A stretch of DNA of 64,000 nt from Bradyrhizobium sp. AZCC 1610 (GTDB lineage Bacteria; Pseudomonadota; Alphaproteobacteria; Rhizobiales; Xanthobacteraceae), in NCBI RefSeq assembly GCF_036924515.1, contig NZ_JAZHRR010000001.1:1893001-1957000 (forward strand), read 5' to 3'. The notes under the pieces were generated by a model. The model had not been told where the DNA came from. It saw nothing but the letters and a program-made list of their open reading frames with translations, and searched no databases. Position 1 is the stretch's first letter; each line of letters begins with the position of its first letter. Positions 8,641-17,730 of this stretch are shown piece by piece. Both the position numbers and the translations under genes were made by a program.

Positions 8641-10266
8641 ATGGCGACCTCCGATATTAAGACCACTGATACCGACGAGAAGATTTTCATCGGTAAGGGC
8701 GAACAGACGGCCTGGCTGGCGCTCGCGCTTGCCAATCGGCACGGCCTTGTCACCGGAGCAACCGGGACCGGCAAGACCGTGTCGCTGCAGGTGATGGCGG
8801 AGGGCTTTGCCCGCGCCGGTGTTCCCGTGTTCGCGGCCGATATCAAGGGCGACCTGTCCGGTATCTCCGAAGTCGGCGAGGCCAAGGACTTCATCCTCAA
8901 GCGCGCCGGAGAGATGGGCCTCAATTTCCAGCCTGACCAATTCTCAACGGTGTTCTGGGACGTGTTCGGCGAGCAGGGCCATCCGGTCCGCGCCACGGTC
9001 ACGGAGATGGGACCGTTATTGCTGTCGCGGATGCTCGATCTGAACGACGTGCAGGAAGGCGTTCTCAATGTCGCATTCCGTGTGGCGGATGAAAACGGCT
9101 TGACGCTGATCGACATGAAGGATCTGCGATCGCTGTTGGATGCGATCGCGCCAGCCGGCGGCAAAAAGGGGCCGGATGCCGAAGAGGATGAACTCGCCGA
9201 GATCCGAAAGGCCGCGCAGAGCTACGGCAATGTCAGCAAGGCAACGATCGGGACCATTCAGCGCCAGCTCCTGGTGCTGGAAAATCAGGGCGGAACGAAA
9301 TTCTTCGGCGAGCCGGCCCTGGCGCTGAAGGATTTCATGAAGACCGACAGTGATGGCCGGGGGATCGTCAATATTCTGGTCGCCGACAAACTGATGGAGA
9401 GTCCCAGGCTCTACGCCACCTTCCTGTTGTGGATGCTGTCGGAACTGTTTGAAGAGCTGCCGGAAGCCGGCGATCTGCCGAAGCCGAAACTGGTATTCTT
9501 CTTCGACGAGGCGCACCTGTTGTTCAACGACGCGCCGAAGGCGCTGCTGGACAAGATCGAGCAGGTGGTCCGCCTGATCCGCTCCAAGGGCGTCGGCGTC
9601 TATTTCGTCACGCAAAACCCGATCGACGTGCCGGACAAGGTGCTGGCCCAGTTGGGCGGCCGCGTGCAGCACGCGCTACGTGCCTTCACGCCGCGCGACC
9701 AGAAGGCGGTGAATGCGGCGGCGCAGACCTTCCGGCCCAACCCGAAGCTCGACACCGCCCGCGTCATCATGGAACTCGGCAAGGGTGAAGCGCTGGTGTC
9801 GTTCCTCGAAGGCGGCGGCACGCCGACCATGGTCGAGCGCGTCATGATCCGGCCGCCGACGGCGCGGATCGGGCCGATCACGCCGGAAGAGCGCAAGGCG
9901 ATCATGAACAAGAGCCCGGTCAAGGGCAAATACGATACCGCGGTCGATGCCGAATCCGCCTATGAGATGCTGCTGAACCGTGTGGCCGGAACGGCGGCGC
10001 CCGCGGACGGAACGGATGCCGGCGGAAGCGGCGGCGGAATTCTCGGACAGATCGGTTCGATCGTCGGCACGATCTTCGGCACCAACGTCAGGCGCGGCAG
10101 GCTGTCGACCGGCCAGGTGATTGCGCGAGACGTTACGCGATCCGTCACCAACAAGGTGGTGGGCGGCATCGTCGCCGATCTCGGCAAATCAGTCGGCGGA
10201 TCGCTCGGCAGTTCGGTCGGGCGCGCGCTGGTGCGCGGCGCACTCGGCGGATTGCTGCGGCGGTAA
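8641..10266 (+). CDS. HerA-like helicase / DUF853 ATPase (YjgR type)
   Basis: A 541-residue FtsK/HerA-superfamily ATPase. Walker A is [11 protein letters not shown] near residue 40 and Walker B is [12 protein letters not shown] near residue 285; a sensor/arginine region follows ([25 protein letters not shown]). The C-terminus is a glycine-rich tail ([25 protein letters not shown]) typical of the YjgR/DUF853 family. HerA proteins pump or unwind DNA, but the YjgR branch has no proven role. ATG 8641 is used; a GTG directly before it (8638) is in frame. It is transcribed alone; the glycosyltransferase gene starts 34 bp later and might share the transcript. Confidence 0.88.
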   Translation: MATSDIKTTDTDEKIFIGKGEQTAWLALALANRHGLVTGATGTGKTVSLQVMAEGFARAGVPVFAADIKGDLSGISEVGEAKDFILKRAGEMGLNFQPDQFSTVFWDVFGEQGHPVRATVTEMGPLLLSRMLDLNDVQEGVLNVAFRVADENGLTLIDMKDLRSLLDAIAPAGGKKGPDAEEDELAEIRKAAQSYGNVSKATIGTIQRQLLVLENQGGTKFFGEPALALKDFMKTDSDGRGIVNILVADKLMESPRLYATFLLWMLSELFEELPEAGDLPKPKLVFFFDEAHLLFNDAPKALLDKIEQVVRLIRSKGVGVYFVTQNPIDVPDKVLAQLGGRVQHALRAFTPRDQKAVNAAAQTFRPNPKLDTARVIMELGKGEALVSFLEGGGTPTMVERVMIRPPTARIGPITPEERKAIMNKSPVKGKYDTAVDAESAYEMLLNRVAGTAAPADGTDAGGSGGGILGQIGSIVGTIFGTNVRRGRLSTGQVIARDVTRSVTNKVVGGIVADLGKSVGGSLGSSVGRALVRGALGGLLRR

Positions 10267-10300
10267 AGCTACGATCTCCCTCTGAATCCGGAACGAGCGT

Positions 10301-11623
10301 GTGCTGAGATATCCGTCGCTACGAAGGCCGCTCGATCTCCTGTTTCTGGTCTGCTGCGTTGCCTTGACCGCCGATGTCCTGGTCCCGGAAATCTGGGGCA
10401 ACGGCAAGACCAAGGACTATCCGCTGTGGTTCTGGGCGGGGCAGCAGGTGCTGCAGGGCAAAAATCTCTATCCCGACGATCCCGCCAGCTATTTCGAGTT
10501 CATCTATCCGCCGCTGTCGGCGGTGCTGCTCGCGATCCCGAGCTGGTTCGGCAAGATCCCGCTTTATCTGTGCCTGTCGTTCCTTAACATCGTCGCTTGG
10601 TGGATGACCGCGCAGTTCTCGCATGCGATGGCGGGATCGGGGCGGAAGCCCGGGCCGTGGCTGGAAGCGCTGCCGGGTTTCGTCACCGTCACCTTCGTGT
10701 TCGACATGTTCGACCTCGGCCAGCCGAACCTCCTGCTGCTCGCGCTGATGCTCTATGGATTCTGGTTGTTGCGGGACCAGCGCGGCTGGATGGCGGGGTG
10801 CATGTTTGCGCTTGCCGCCGCCATCAAGGTGTTTCCGGTGGCGGTGTTGCCTTATCTGGTGTGGCGAAGACAGTGGGCGGCGGCCGCGAGCATGCTGGTG
10901 TTCGTCGGCGTGTTTCTGTTCGTGCTGCCGGCGCCGTTTCGCGGCTTCCAGCACAATTTCACGGAGCTGAAGACCTGGTACCAGGGCATGGTGGGGTCGA
11001 GCTCAGCGAAGGGGTTCGGACAGCGCGACGAGCAGAACTGGTCCTGGGTCAATCAGTCGATCATCGCGGTGACGCACCGGCTGACGCGGCCGGTGAACTA
11101 CAATCAGGACGATCCATCCAAGCCCGTGCGCACGATGAATGTCGCCAATCTCGATTTCAAGACGGCGAACCTTGTCGTGCTGGCGATATCGCTTGCGATC
11201 GGCCTCGGTTATGTCGTGGTCATGCCGCCTGCATCGCGCCGAACTGAACGGTCGGATGCCGAGGAGATCGGCATTCTCTTTTGCCTGATCACCGTCGCCT
11301 CGCCTTTGGCCCGCCAATATTACTTCCTTTGGCTGTTCTTTCCGATCACCGTGCTGGCCCATCGCGCCGCCTATGATCCGCGCGCTGCCGTCAAGCTTGG
11401 CACATGGGCGCTGCTCGCCGCCGCGGGCGGGTTGCTGTGCCTGTCGCTTCCGCTGTTTCCGATCGACCTGCAGGCCTATGGCAACAATCTCGCCGCCACC
11501 ATCCTGCTGACGGCAGGGCTGGTCTGGCACATATTGCATCCGCCTGCCGCGGATGTTGCCTTGCCCCAGGCCGCGGGCAAGCTACAACTTGATGCCAATA
11601 ACAAGGCCCACAGCCAAGGGTAA
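10301..11623 (+). CDS. GT87-family (DUF2029) integral membrane glycosyltransferase
   Basis: A 440-residue polytopic membrane protein with about 10-12 hydrophobic segments. The early luminal/periplasmic loop carries KDYPLWFWAGQQVLQGKNLYPDD, and IYPPLSAVLLAIP follows, both typical of the GT87 group (mycobacterial mannosyl/arabinosyl transferase relatives) using polyprenyl-phosphate sugars. A long extracytoplasmic loop sits near residues 215-270. It probably transfers a sugar to a lipid or polymer in the periplasm; donor and acceptor are unknown. The start is GTG 10301-10303. It follows the HerA-like gene closely. Confidence 0.8.
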   Translation: MLRYPSLRRPLDLLFLVCCVALTADVLVPEIWGNGKTKDYPLWFWAGQQVLQGKNLYPDDPASYFEFIYPPLSAVLLAIPSWFGKIPLYLCLSFLNIVAWWMTAQFSHAMAGSGRKPGPWLEALPGFVTVTFVFDMFDLGQPNLLLLALMLYGFWLLRDQRGWMAGCMFALAAAIKVFPVAVLPYLVWRRQWAAAASMLVFVGVFLFVLPAPFRGFQHNFTELKTWYQGMVGSSSAKGFGQRDEQNWSWVNQSIIAVTHRLTRPVNYNQDDPSKPVRTMNVANLDFKTANLVVLAISLAIGLGYVVVMPPASRRTERSDAEEIGILFCLITVASPLARQYYFLWLFFPITVLAHRAAYDPRAAVKLGTWALLAAAGGLLCLSLPLFPIDLQAYGNNLAATILLTAGLVWHILHPPAADVALPQAAGKLQLDANNKAHSQG

Positions 11624-11640
11624 CTTAAGGATAGTCAGCC

Positions 11641-13044
11641 ATGTCCAACGCAATGATCCAGCCGGTCCTCGACCACATCGACGCCGATTTCGACAACAGC
11701 CTCGAGCGGCTGTTTGCGCTGTTGCGGATCAAGTCGATCTCGGCCGACCCGGCCTTCGCCGGCGATTGCAAGGCGGCTGCCGATCATCTTGCCAAGGATA
11801 TCGCGACGCTCGGCTTCAAGGCCGAGGTGAGGCCGACGGCGGGGCACCCCGCGATCGTTGCCAAAGCCAATGGCGGCGCGGGCGGCCGGCCGCACGTGCT
11901 GTTCTACGGGCATTATGATGTGCAGCCAGTCGATCCTTTGAACCTCTGGCACCGCCCGCCGTTCGAGCCTGTCGTCACCGACCACGCCGACGGCCGCAAG
12001 ATCATCGTGGCGCGGGGCGCGGAGGACGACAAGGGGCAGTTGATGACCTTCGTCGAGGCTTGCCGCGCCTGGAAGAAGGTCACGGGATCGCTGCCGGTCG
12101 ATGTCACCATGGTCATCGAGGGTGAGGAGGAAATCGGATCGAAGAATTTCGTGCCGTTCCTGGAAGCGAACACGGCCGACCTCAAGGCCGATTTCGCGCT
12201 GGTGTGTGACACCGGCATGTGGGACCAGAACACGCCGGCGATCACCACCTCGCTGCGCGGGTTGGTCTATGACGAGGTCAAGATCAAGGCCGCCAATCGC
12301 GACCTGCATTCCGGCATCTTCGGCGGCGGTGCGCGCAATCCGATCCGGGTGCTGACGAACATTCTCGGCGGCCTCCACGACGACAACGGCCATATCACTA
12401 TTCCCGGATTCTACGACGGCGTGAAGGACCTGCCGCCGGACATCCTGGCGCAGTGGAAGAACCTCAATCTCACACCGGAGTCATTCCTGAAACCGATCGG
12501 TCTCTCCATTCCGGCCGGCGAGAAGGATCGTCTCTTGATCGAACAGGTGTCCTCGCGTCCGACCTGCGACATCAACGGCATCATCGGCGGCTATACCGGC
12601 GAGGGCTCCAAGACCGTGATCCCGGCGGAGGCTTCCGCCAAGGTTTCGTTCCGCCTGGTGGAGGGACAGGACCCGGAAAAGATCCGCAAGGCATTCCGCG
12701 ACTATGTCCGGGCGCGCCTGCCCGCCGATTGCACGGCCGAGTTCACCGACCATTCCAACGCGCCGGCAATCGCGCTCGACTGGAACATGAAGCCGCTGGC
12801 CGCCGCCAAGCGCGCGCTGACGGACGAGTGGGGCAAGGAAGCGCTTTTGATCGGCTCGGGCGCCTCGATCCCGATCGTGGCGGATTTCAAGCGCACGCTC
12901 GGCCTCGACACCGTGCTGGTCGGCTTCGGCCTCGACGACGACAACATCCATTCGCCGAACGAGAAGTATGACCTGAAAAGCTATCACAAGGGCATCCGCT
13001 CCTGGGCGCGGATCTTGGGGGCGTTCGCGGAGGCGGGGAAGTAG
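11641..13044 (+). CDS. M20/M28 family metallopeptidase (dipeptidase, carnosinase-like)
   Basis: A 467-residue zinc peptidase. Metal-site motifs occur in order: HYDVQPVDPLNLWHRPPF near residue 98 with its histidine and aspartate, ARGAEDDKGQ near 127, the catalytic EGEEEIGS near 160, VCDTG near 190, and a distal histidine in DDNIHSPNEKYD near 435. The dimerisation lid domain lies at roughly 200-390. Closest in layout to the M20 dipeptidases of the ArgE/DapE/CPG2 clan; the substrate is not predictable. ATG 11641 follows the glycosyltransferase by 17 bp, with TAAGGATAG as a plausible ribosome-binding site. Confidence 0.92.
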   Translation: MSNAMIQPVLDHIDADFDNSLERLFALLRIKSISADPAFAGDCKAAADHLAKDIATLGFKAEVRPTAGHPAIVAKANGGAGGRPHVLFYGHYDVQPVDPLNLWHRPPFEPVVTDHADGRKIIVARGAEDDKGQLMTFVEACRAWKKVTGSLPVDVTMVIEGEEEIGSKNFVPFLEANTADLKADFALVCDTGMWDQNTPAITTSLRGLVYDEVKIKAANRDLHSGIFGGGARNPIRVLTNILGGLHDDNGHITIPGFYDGVKDLPPDILAQWKNLNLTPESFLKPIGLSIPAGEKDRLLIEQVSSRPTCDINGIIGGYTGEGSKTVIPAEASAKVSFRLVEGQDPEKIRKAFRDYVRARLPADCTAEFTDHSNAPAIALDWNMKPLAAAKRALTDEWGKEALLIGSGASIPIVADFKRTLGLDTVLVGFGLDDDNIHSPNEKYDLKSYHKGIRSWARILGAFAEAGK

Positions 13045-13065
13045 CGCGAATTCCAAGGGGGGCTC

Positions 13066-13098
13066 CGTAGGATGGGTAGAGCGCAGCGAAACCCATCA
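13066..13098 (+). repeat. REP-type palindromic element, left copy
   Basis: This 33-bp element matches the right copy (13665-13697) exactly in inverted orientation. Each copy is itself hairpin-forming: GATGGGT near the start pairs with ACCCATC near the end. It starts 21 bp after the peptidase stop and 20 bp before the RAYT start. Such elements flanking a single HUH transposase define a REPtron/BIME unit. Confidence 0.9.
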
Positions 13099-13118
13099 AT
13101 TCGTCGATCGAGCAGGCC

Positions 13119-13654
13119 ATGACAGCGTACCGTCGCAATTTCATCCCCGGCGGCTGTTTCTTCTTTACGGTCAATCTTGCCGACCGCCGGTTGCGGCTGC
13201 TGACGGAGAATATTGAAGCCCTCCGCTCCGCGTTTCGCGAGATCCGCCGACGTCATCCATTCGCAATCGACGCAATGGTCGTACTGCCGGATCATCTCCA
13301 TGCGGTCTGGACGCTGCCTGAAGGTGACCGGGATTTTTCCACGCGCTGGCGGCTGATCAAATCGACGTTCTCACGCAACCTCGGCGCTGGCGAGCCTATT
13401 TCGGCTAGCCGTGCCGCCAAGAGGGAGCGAGGCATCTGGCAACGGCGCTATTGGGAGCACACGATCCGCGATGAGGACGATTTGGGCGTCACATCGACTA
13501 CGTTCATATCAATCCGGTCAAGCATGGACTCGTGGAACGGGTCAGGGATTGGCAATATTCGTCGTTCCATCGGATGGTGCAGCTTGGAATCTATCCTGAG
13601 GATTGGGGCGGTGACGCCGCAAAGCTGAGCGGGGATTTCGGCGAGCGATCTTAG
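13119..13654 (+). pseudogene. frameshifted REP-associated tyrosine transposase (RAYT, IS200/Y1 HUH family)
   Basis: The N-terminal part starts with MTAYRRNFIPGGCFFFTVNL and contains the HUH motif in LPDHLHAVW, the hallmark of RAYT proteins that mobilise REP palindromes. Around 13481-13490 the frame breaks: the starting frame reads on into 13628, but moving one base restores HIDYVHINPVKHGLVERV...QYSSFH up to a TAG at 13652-13654. That segment holds the predicted catalytic tyrosine (in DYVHINP), so the uninterrupted product would lack it. A one-base deletion is the simplest reading; a sequencing error cannot be excluded. The gene lies precisely between two inverted REP copies. Confidence 0.85.
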
Positions 13655-13664
13655 CGCGGCGAGA

Positions 13665-13697
13665 TGATGGGTTTCGCTGCGCTCTACCCATCCTACG
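13665..13697 (-). repeat. REP-type palindromic element, right copy
   Basis: Perfect inverted copy of 13066-13098 (33 of 33 bases). It begins 11 bp after the restored RAYT stop codon. With the left copy it frames the transposase symmetrically. Confidence 0.9.
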
Positions 13698-13712
13698 GCA
13701 GTGCCTCAAATA

Positions 13713-13742
13713 AAAACGCCGCCCGGGATTGGGTGGCGTTTT
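13713..13742. terminator. bidirectional rho-independent terminator
   Basis: AAAACGCC at 13713-13720 pairs with GGCGTTTT at 13735-13742, extended by CCC/GGG inside. The A-run and T-run on the two sides make it work in both directions, between the RAYT unit and the convergent epimerase gene. Confidence 0.8.
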
Positions 13743-13824
13743 GATTCCGAATGTGTAGAGGTATGTGGCTGACAGTTTAGCGCATCCGCCCGGCGCGATC
13801 CACCGGATATTTCTCGCTGTGCCC

Positions 13825-14808
13825 TCACTCCACCGGGTAGGGTCCCTCGCGAAAAACGCGATCGTGATAGCCTTTGCTGCCGACCTCGCGCGCGAGTGGA
13901 CTGCGGATGTCCTCGTCGGCGCGCAGCCGCGCAATCAGCGCGCGGAAATCATGGCGCGGCTGCCAGCCGAGTTCGGCCCGCGCGCGGTCGTTGACGTAGA
14001 CGCGATCGATGCCCGGGATCATCGTCCAGCCGCGCCGTGCAAATTCGGCCTCATAGTCTGGTACGTAACGGCGGACCACAAGCGGCGCGTCGTTGCGGAG
14101 TTCTGCAACGTCCTGGCGCGCGAATGGCGTGGTGGCGCTGATGATGTATTTCGCGAAATCGGCCGATGGCGCGCGATCGGCCGCCAGTAGATGCGCGCTG
14201 ACCACGTCTTCGATATCGACGCGGCGATAGAGGAACTCGTTGGTTTTGGCGTTGGCGTCGGTGTAGGCCTCGCGTACCGCGCGATTGTCGTCCTCTTCGG
14301 GAAAGAAACGCGAAGTGCGCAGCACGATGGTGCGAAGCGAACGATTGCGCGCGGACAGCTGGCACAGGTCCTCCGCGGCCGCCTTGGTGACGCCATAGAT
14401 ATTTTTCGGCACCGCCGTGACGTCTTCGGTGATCCAGGCTGCCGGCTCGCCCGGCGGCGGCACCAGCGCATCGCCGAAGACGCTGGTGGTGCTGGTGTAG
14501 ACAAACGCCGTGACGCCGGCTGCGGCGGCTTCTTCGAGCAGATTGAGCGTGCCGGTGATATTGACGTCAACGAAGTCCTGGCGGCTGTGCGTTGCGACGT
14601 GCGGCTTGTGCAGCGTGGCGGCGTGCAGCACGGTCGTGACGTGCTTCATGCAACGGCGCACGAAAGCCCGGTCGGTGATCGAGCCTACCTGGTGTGTAAA
14701 CGCGCCGGGCAGAACATCGATACCAATCGTATCGCGCCGCTGCGCCTGCAGCGTACGCACCAGCGCCTCGCCCAAATGGCCGGAACTGCCGGTCACCAGT
14801 ACCGTCAC
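13825..14808 (-). CDS. NAD-dependent epimerase/dehydratase (extended SDR)
   Basis: A 327-residue extended short-chain dehydrogenase/reductase. The Rossmann motif is TVLVTGSSGHLGEALV at the N-terminus, AATLHKPHVATHS follows, and the catalytic YxxxK is YGVTK near residue 140. The C-terminal substrate domain ends in FREGPYPVE. Relatives act on nucleotide sugars or other hydroxy compounds; the substrate is not clear. The start is GTG 14806-14808 with AAAGG upstream; the frame is open to 14931 but would then overlap the aldolase gene. Only 31 bp separate it from the upstream class II aldolase, so the two are probably one operon handling one metabolite. Confidence 0.82.
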   Translation of the reverse strand: MTVLVTGSSGHLGEALVRTLQAQRRDTIGIDVLPGAFTHQVGSITDRAFVRRCMKHVTTVLHAATLHKPHVATHSRQDFVDVNITGTLNLLEEAAAAGVTAFVYTSTTSVFGDALVPPPGEPAAWITEDVTAVPKNIYGVTKAAAEDLCQLSARNRSLRTIVLRTSRFFPEEDDNRAVREAYTDANAKTNEFLYRRVDIEDVVSAHLLAADRAPSADFAKYIISATTPFARQDVAELRNDAPLVVRRYVPDYEAEFARRGWTMIPGIDRVYVNDRARAELGWQPRHDFRALIARLRADEDIRSPLAREVGSKGYHDRVFREGPYPVE

Positions 14809-14839
14809 GCCGCCAAAACCTTTCGCACGCTTGCCTGGC

Positions 14840-15619
14840 TCAGGTCTTGTAGTTCGGATCGATGCGATCGAGCTTGCGTAGTAGTGGCGGCCACACCAGT
14901 TCGGTCGAGCGCCGTTCGGCGAAATCGGCATTGCTGAACAGTTGTTCGTTCTTGTCGATCACGGCCTGTTCGATCGGATAGGCGGTCGGTCCCAACATGC
15001 GGGTGCGCACCTGCATCGTGCAGGCCCGCTCTAAGTGGTACATGCGCTCGAAGGCGGAGGCGACCGAACGGCCGACCGTCAGCGTGCCGTGATTGCGCAA
15101 CAGCATGTGGTTCTTGTTGCCGAGGTCCTTCTGCAGCCGCGGGCGTTCGTCGTGGTCCAGCGCCACGCCTTCGTAGTCGTGATAGGCGAGGTCGTGGGTG
15201 ACGAATTGCGCGGTCTGGTTCATCGGCAGCAGGCCCTCCATGCAGCTCGCGACCGCCGTGCCATCAGGCGTGTGGAGATGAAGTACGCAGCCGGCATCCT
15301 CGCGCACCTCGTGGATCGCCGAATGGATGGTAAAGCCCGCCGGATTGATGCTGTATTCGCTCTCGCTGAGCTGGTTGCCGTGGAGATCGACCTTGACCAG
15401 GCTCGACGCGGTGATTTCCTCGAACATCAGGCCGTAAGGGTTGATCAGGAAGTGATGGTCGGGGCCCGGCACGCGCGCCGAGATGTGGGTGTCGACCAGA
15501 TCGTCCCAGCCATGCAGCGCGACGAGGCGATAGCAGGCGGCGAGATTGACGCGCTGGTTCCACTCGGCGTCCGTCATGCCGGCGGGAACTTGCTTCAAGC
15601 GAGCTTCGGCTGGCGACAT
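14840..15619 (-). CDS. class II aldolase/adducin family protein
   Basis: A 259-residue zinc enzyme of the fuculose-1-phosphate aldolase fold. The zinc histidines are visible in HLHTPDG near residue 118 and LLRNHGTL near residue 180, with a further DTHISARVPG motif near residue 45 and INPYGLMFEEIT for substrate binding. Adducin-type relatives without proven aldolase activity are common, so the reaction is uncertain. ATG 15617-15619 (MSPAEARLK) is chosen; earlier in-frame codons lie in sequence unlike the family. Upstream partner of the epimerase gene. Confidence 0.87.
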   Translation of the reverse strand: MSPAEARLKQVPAGMTDAEWNQRVNLAACYRLVALHGWDDLVDTHISARVPGPDHHFLINPYGLMFEEITASSLVKVDLHGNQLSESEYSINPAGFTIHSAIHEVREDAGCVLHLHTPDGTAVASCMEGLLPMNQTAQFVTHDLAYHDYEGVALDHDERPRLQKDLGNKNHMLLRNHGTLTVGRSVASAFERMYHLERACTMQVRTRMLGPTAYPIEQAVIDKNEQLFSNADFAERRSTELVWPPLLRKLDRIDPNYKT

Positions 15620-15733
15620 GGCGCGCTTTCTCCGGAAAAATTGTTGATTTTCGCAAGCGAGCCTAGCCCTGTGCCGGACGGGCAGCAAGGCGGACGTCCT
15701 GCGTGGCAGTTATGCTATCGCGGCCATGCGCCG

Positions 15734-17383
15734 TTACGGCGCCGGAATTGCCAGCAGGGTCGAGATGCCGCGGCCGCGGATATCGTAGACGCGCGCGAAC
15801 ACGACATCGTCACGCTTGATTTCCACCATGACGGGCGCGGTGAGGCCCTTGCAGTAGAACTCGCCCAGCGTCATCGCGAAGTCGGCGGACTGGCTGTCCC
15901 AGCCGATCGTGAAGTCGGGGCCGAGCGCCACCTGCGCCGGACGCTGCGGGCCGCACACCGCGACCTTCCACTTGCGTCCCAGTGGAGGAAATTCCTGCCG
16001 CTCGACCAGTTCCTCACGCAGACCGTCGGAAGCCTGCTTCAGCGCCAGCCCCCAATAATCCAGCATAAACATCTTGTCGGCGCCGCGAACGGTGCCGGCG
16101 ATGTGGTTGAAATGGGTGTATTCGTACGGGTGCAGGCGGATCATCTCGCTCAGCGGCAACAGCAGACCGAACGAGAACATCGCCAGCGCGGCCGGTTGCC
16201 AGCGGCGGTGATTGTCCTTGAGCCATTTCATGCCCCAGGCGAACGATACGCCGGCGAGCACCGCCATCGGCGGGATGACGAAAACGAAATGCCGGATGCC
16301 GTTGTAGAGCGCCGGCCGCTTCACCATCGCGATCACCAGCGGCAGGCTGGCCGCCAGCGTCAGCATCAGGAAGATGGTCTTGCGGCGGGCCGAGACGTCG
16401 GCGCGCGACAGCGACATGAAGGTGCCGACGACGCCGGCGAGCAGGAGCGCGAGCAATATTTCGGGAAGCTGCAGCGCGAACAGCGTCGGCAGGTAGGACC
16501 ACGGCATATCCGGCACCGAGACCAGCGCGCCGTCGAACATTTCCTTCCAGGGCTTTTCGAAGAAGTGCGAGAAATAGGTCAGCGCCTTGAAGGGATGGTC
16601 TGCCTCCATGATCGCCCACGGCCATACCAGGCCCATGATCAGGTATCCGACCACAAGGCCGGGCAGCAGCACGTATACGACATGGGCAAAGCGGCGGATC
16701 GCTTCACGCGAGCCTTGCGTGCGAACTTCATCAATTAGCAGCGGGACGAAGCCCACCAGCGCATAGACCAAAGCCAGCCCGCCGAGAATCCGGCAGCCGA
16801 TGGACAGACCGGCGCCGAGGCCGACGATCAGGATGGTTCGCGGCGAGGGGGCGGGATATTCCTCGGCGAGGCGCACCAGACCCAGGATCAGGATCACCAT
16901 CGAGACGGCAAACGGCGCGTCTTTCGGGTTCATGAACATGTGCCCGTAGAAAGTCGGGCACAGCGCCAACAGCAGCAGCGTCGCGAGCCCGGCAAGCGGG
17001 CCGCCGACGCGCCGCGCCAGCCGCCACGTCACGGCAAGGCCGATCAGGCCGACGACGGCGCCAAGCAGGCGGCGCGTTTCAAACAGTTCGAGCGGAATGA
17101 CCTTGTGCAGCAGGGCCGCCGCCATGTCGAAGCCGCCGCCATACATATAGAGATTGGCGAACGACAGCGCGCCGGTGTCCTTGAAGCCGGAACCATACAT
17201 CCGCAGCAGCAGATCGGCATATTCGGCGTGCGTGTAGTCGTCCCAGCCCAATCCGTAGTCACGGAAGGTCAGGCCGGCGACGAGCGTGACCGCGGCCAGC
17301 GCGAATATGGCGAGGTCGTCGCAGGTCCGCTCCACCGAGCGCCGCGCGGGCGTATCGAGGGCAGAAGTCGTGATGGCTGACAT
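15734..17383 (-). CDS. GT39/ArnT-like membrane glycosyltransferase
   Basis: A 549-residue protein with about 10 transmembrane segments and a periplasmic C-terminal domain. Early in the protein GLGWDDYTHAEYADLL gives the acidic pair expected in the first periplasmic loop of GT-C enzymes (dolichyl-phosphate-mannose mannosyltransferase/ArnT type). MNPKDAPFAV and HFVFVIPPMAVLAG are further membrane-flanked pieces. It probably moves a sugar from a polyprenyl-phosphate carrier; the acceptor is unknown. ATG 17381-17383 (MSAITTSALD) is preferred to upstream starts because the signal-like segment begins there. It stands alone; a 347-bp gap separates it from the next gene. Confidence 0.78.
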   Translation of the reverse strand: MSAITTSALDTPARRSVERTCDDLAIFALAAVTLVAGLTFRDYGLGWDDYTHAEYADLLLRMYGSGFKDTGALSFANLYMYGGGFDMAAALLHKVIPLELFETRRLLGAVVGLIGLAVTWRLARRVGGPLAGLATLLLLALCPTFYGHMFMNPKDAPFAVSMVILILGLVRLAEEYPAPSPRTILIVGLGAGLSIGCRILGGLALVYALVGFVPLLIDEVRTQGSREAIRRFAHVVYVLLPGLVVGYLIMGLVWPWAIMEADHPFKALTYFSHFFEKPWKEMFDGALVSVPDMPWSYLPTLFALQLPEILLALLLAGVVGTFMSLSRADVSARRKTIFLMLTLAASLPLVIAMVKRPALYNGIRHFVFVIPPMAVLAGVSFAWGMKWLKDNHRRWQPAALAMFSFGLLLPLSEMIRLHPYEYTHFNHIAGTVRGADKMFMLDYWGLALKQASDGLREELVERQEFPPLGRKWKVAVCGPQRPAQVALGPDFTIGWDSQSADFAMTLGEFYCKGLTAPVMVEIKRDDVVFARVYDIRGRGISTLLAIPAP

Positions 17384-17730
17384 GGCGATTGGTAACCCAG
17401 CGTCCCCTATGGCCCAACGTGGATATGCTTGAGCCTCATTCCCCGGGTACCCATATAGCGCAGTTCCATTTCCAAGTAATTGGGAATTGTGGCCTAAATC
17501 CCTGATGCAATGCAACAAAAAGACGGTAATTAGTAGATGGTAAAACTACGGGCAGCGGGCTGAACGCTACCTGAATGGCAGCATGATTGTCCGCGACCGG
17601 AATCCTGCAATCGAACGACGCTATTGCGGAACCCTGGACGCAATTGGCGGTTGGCGGTGCACACAATATGACGGTATCGTGGCGTGGGGCGGCTTGCGAG
17701 CGTTTCGGGCGCGGCTGAGGGATTAGTTCA
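17384..17730. other. intergenic control region
   Basis: A 347-bp region between the divergent GT39-like gene (minus) and the membrane-anchored unknown (plus). It is AT-richer than its neighbours around 17510-17545. No gene, hairpin or operator can be supported. Confidence 0.5.

Noticed and set aside
15035..16738. A 567-residue plus-strand frame across the aldolase and GT39-like genes
   Set aside because: It spans two convincing minus-strand genes and their intergenic space and shows no domain; a GC-driven shadow.
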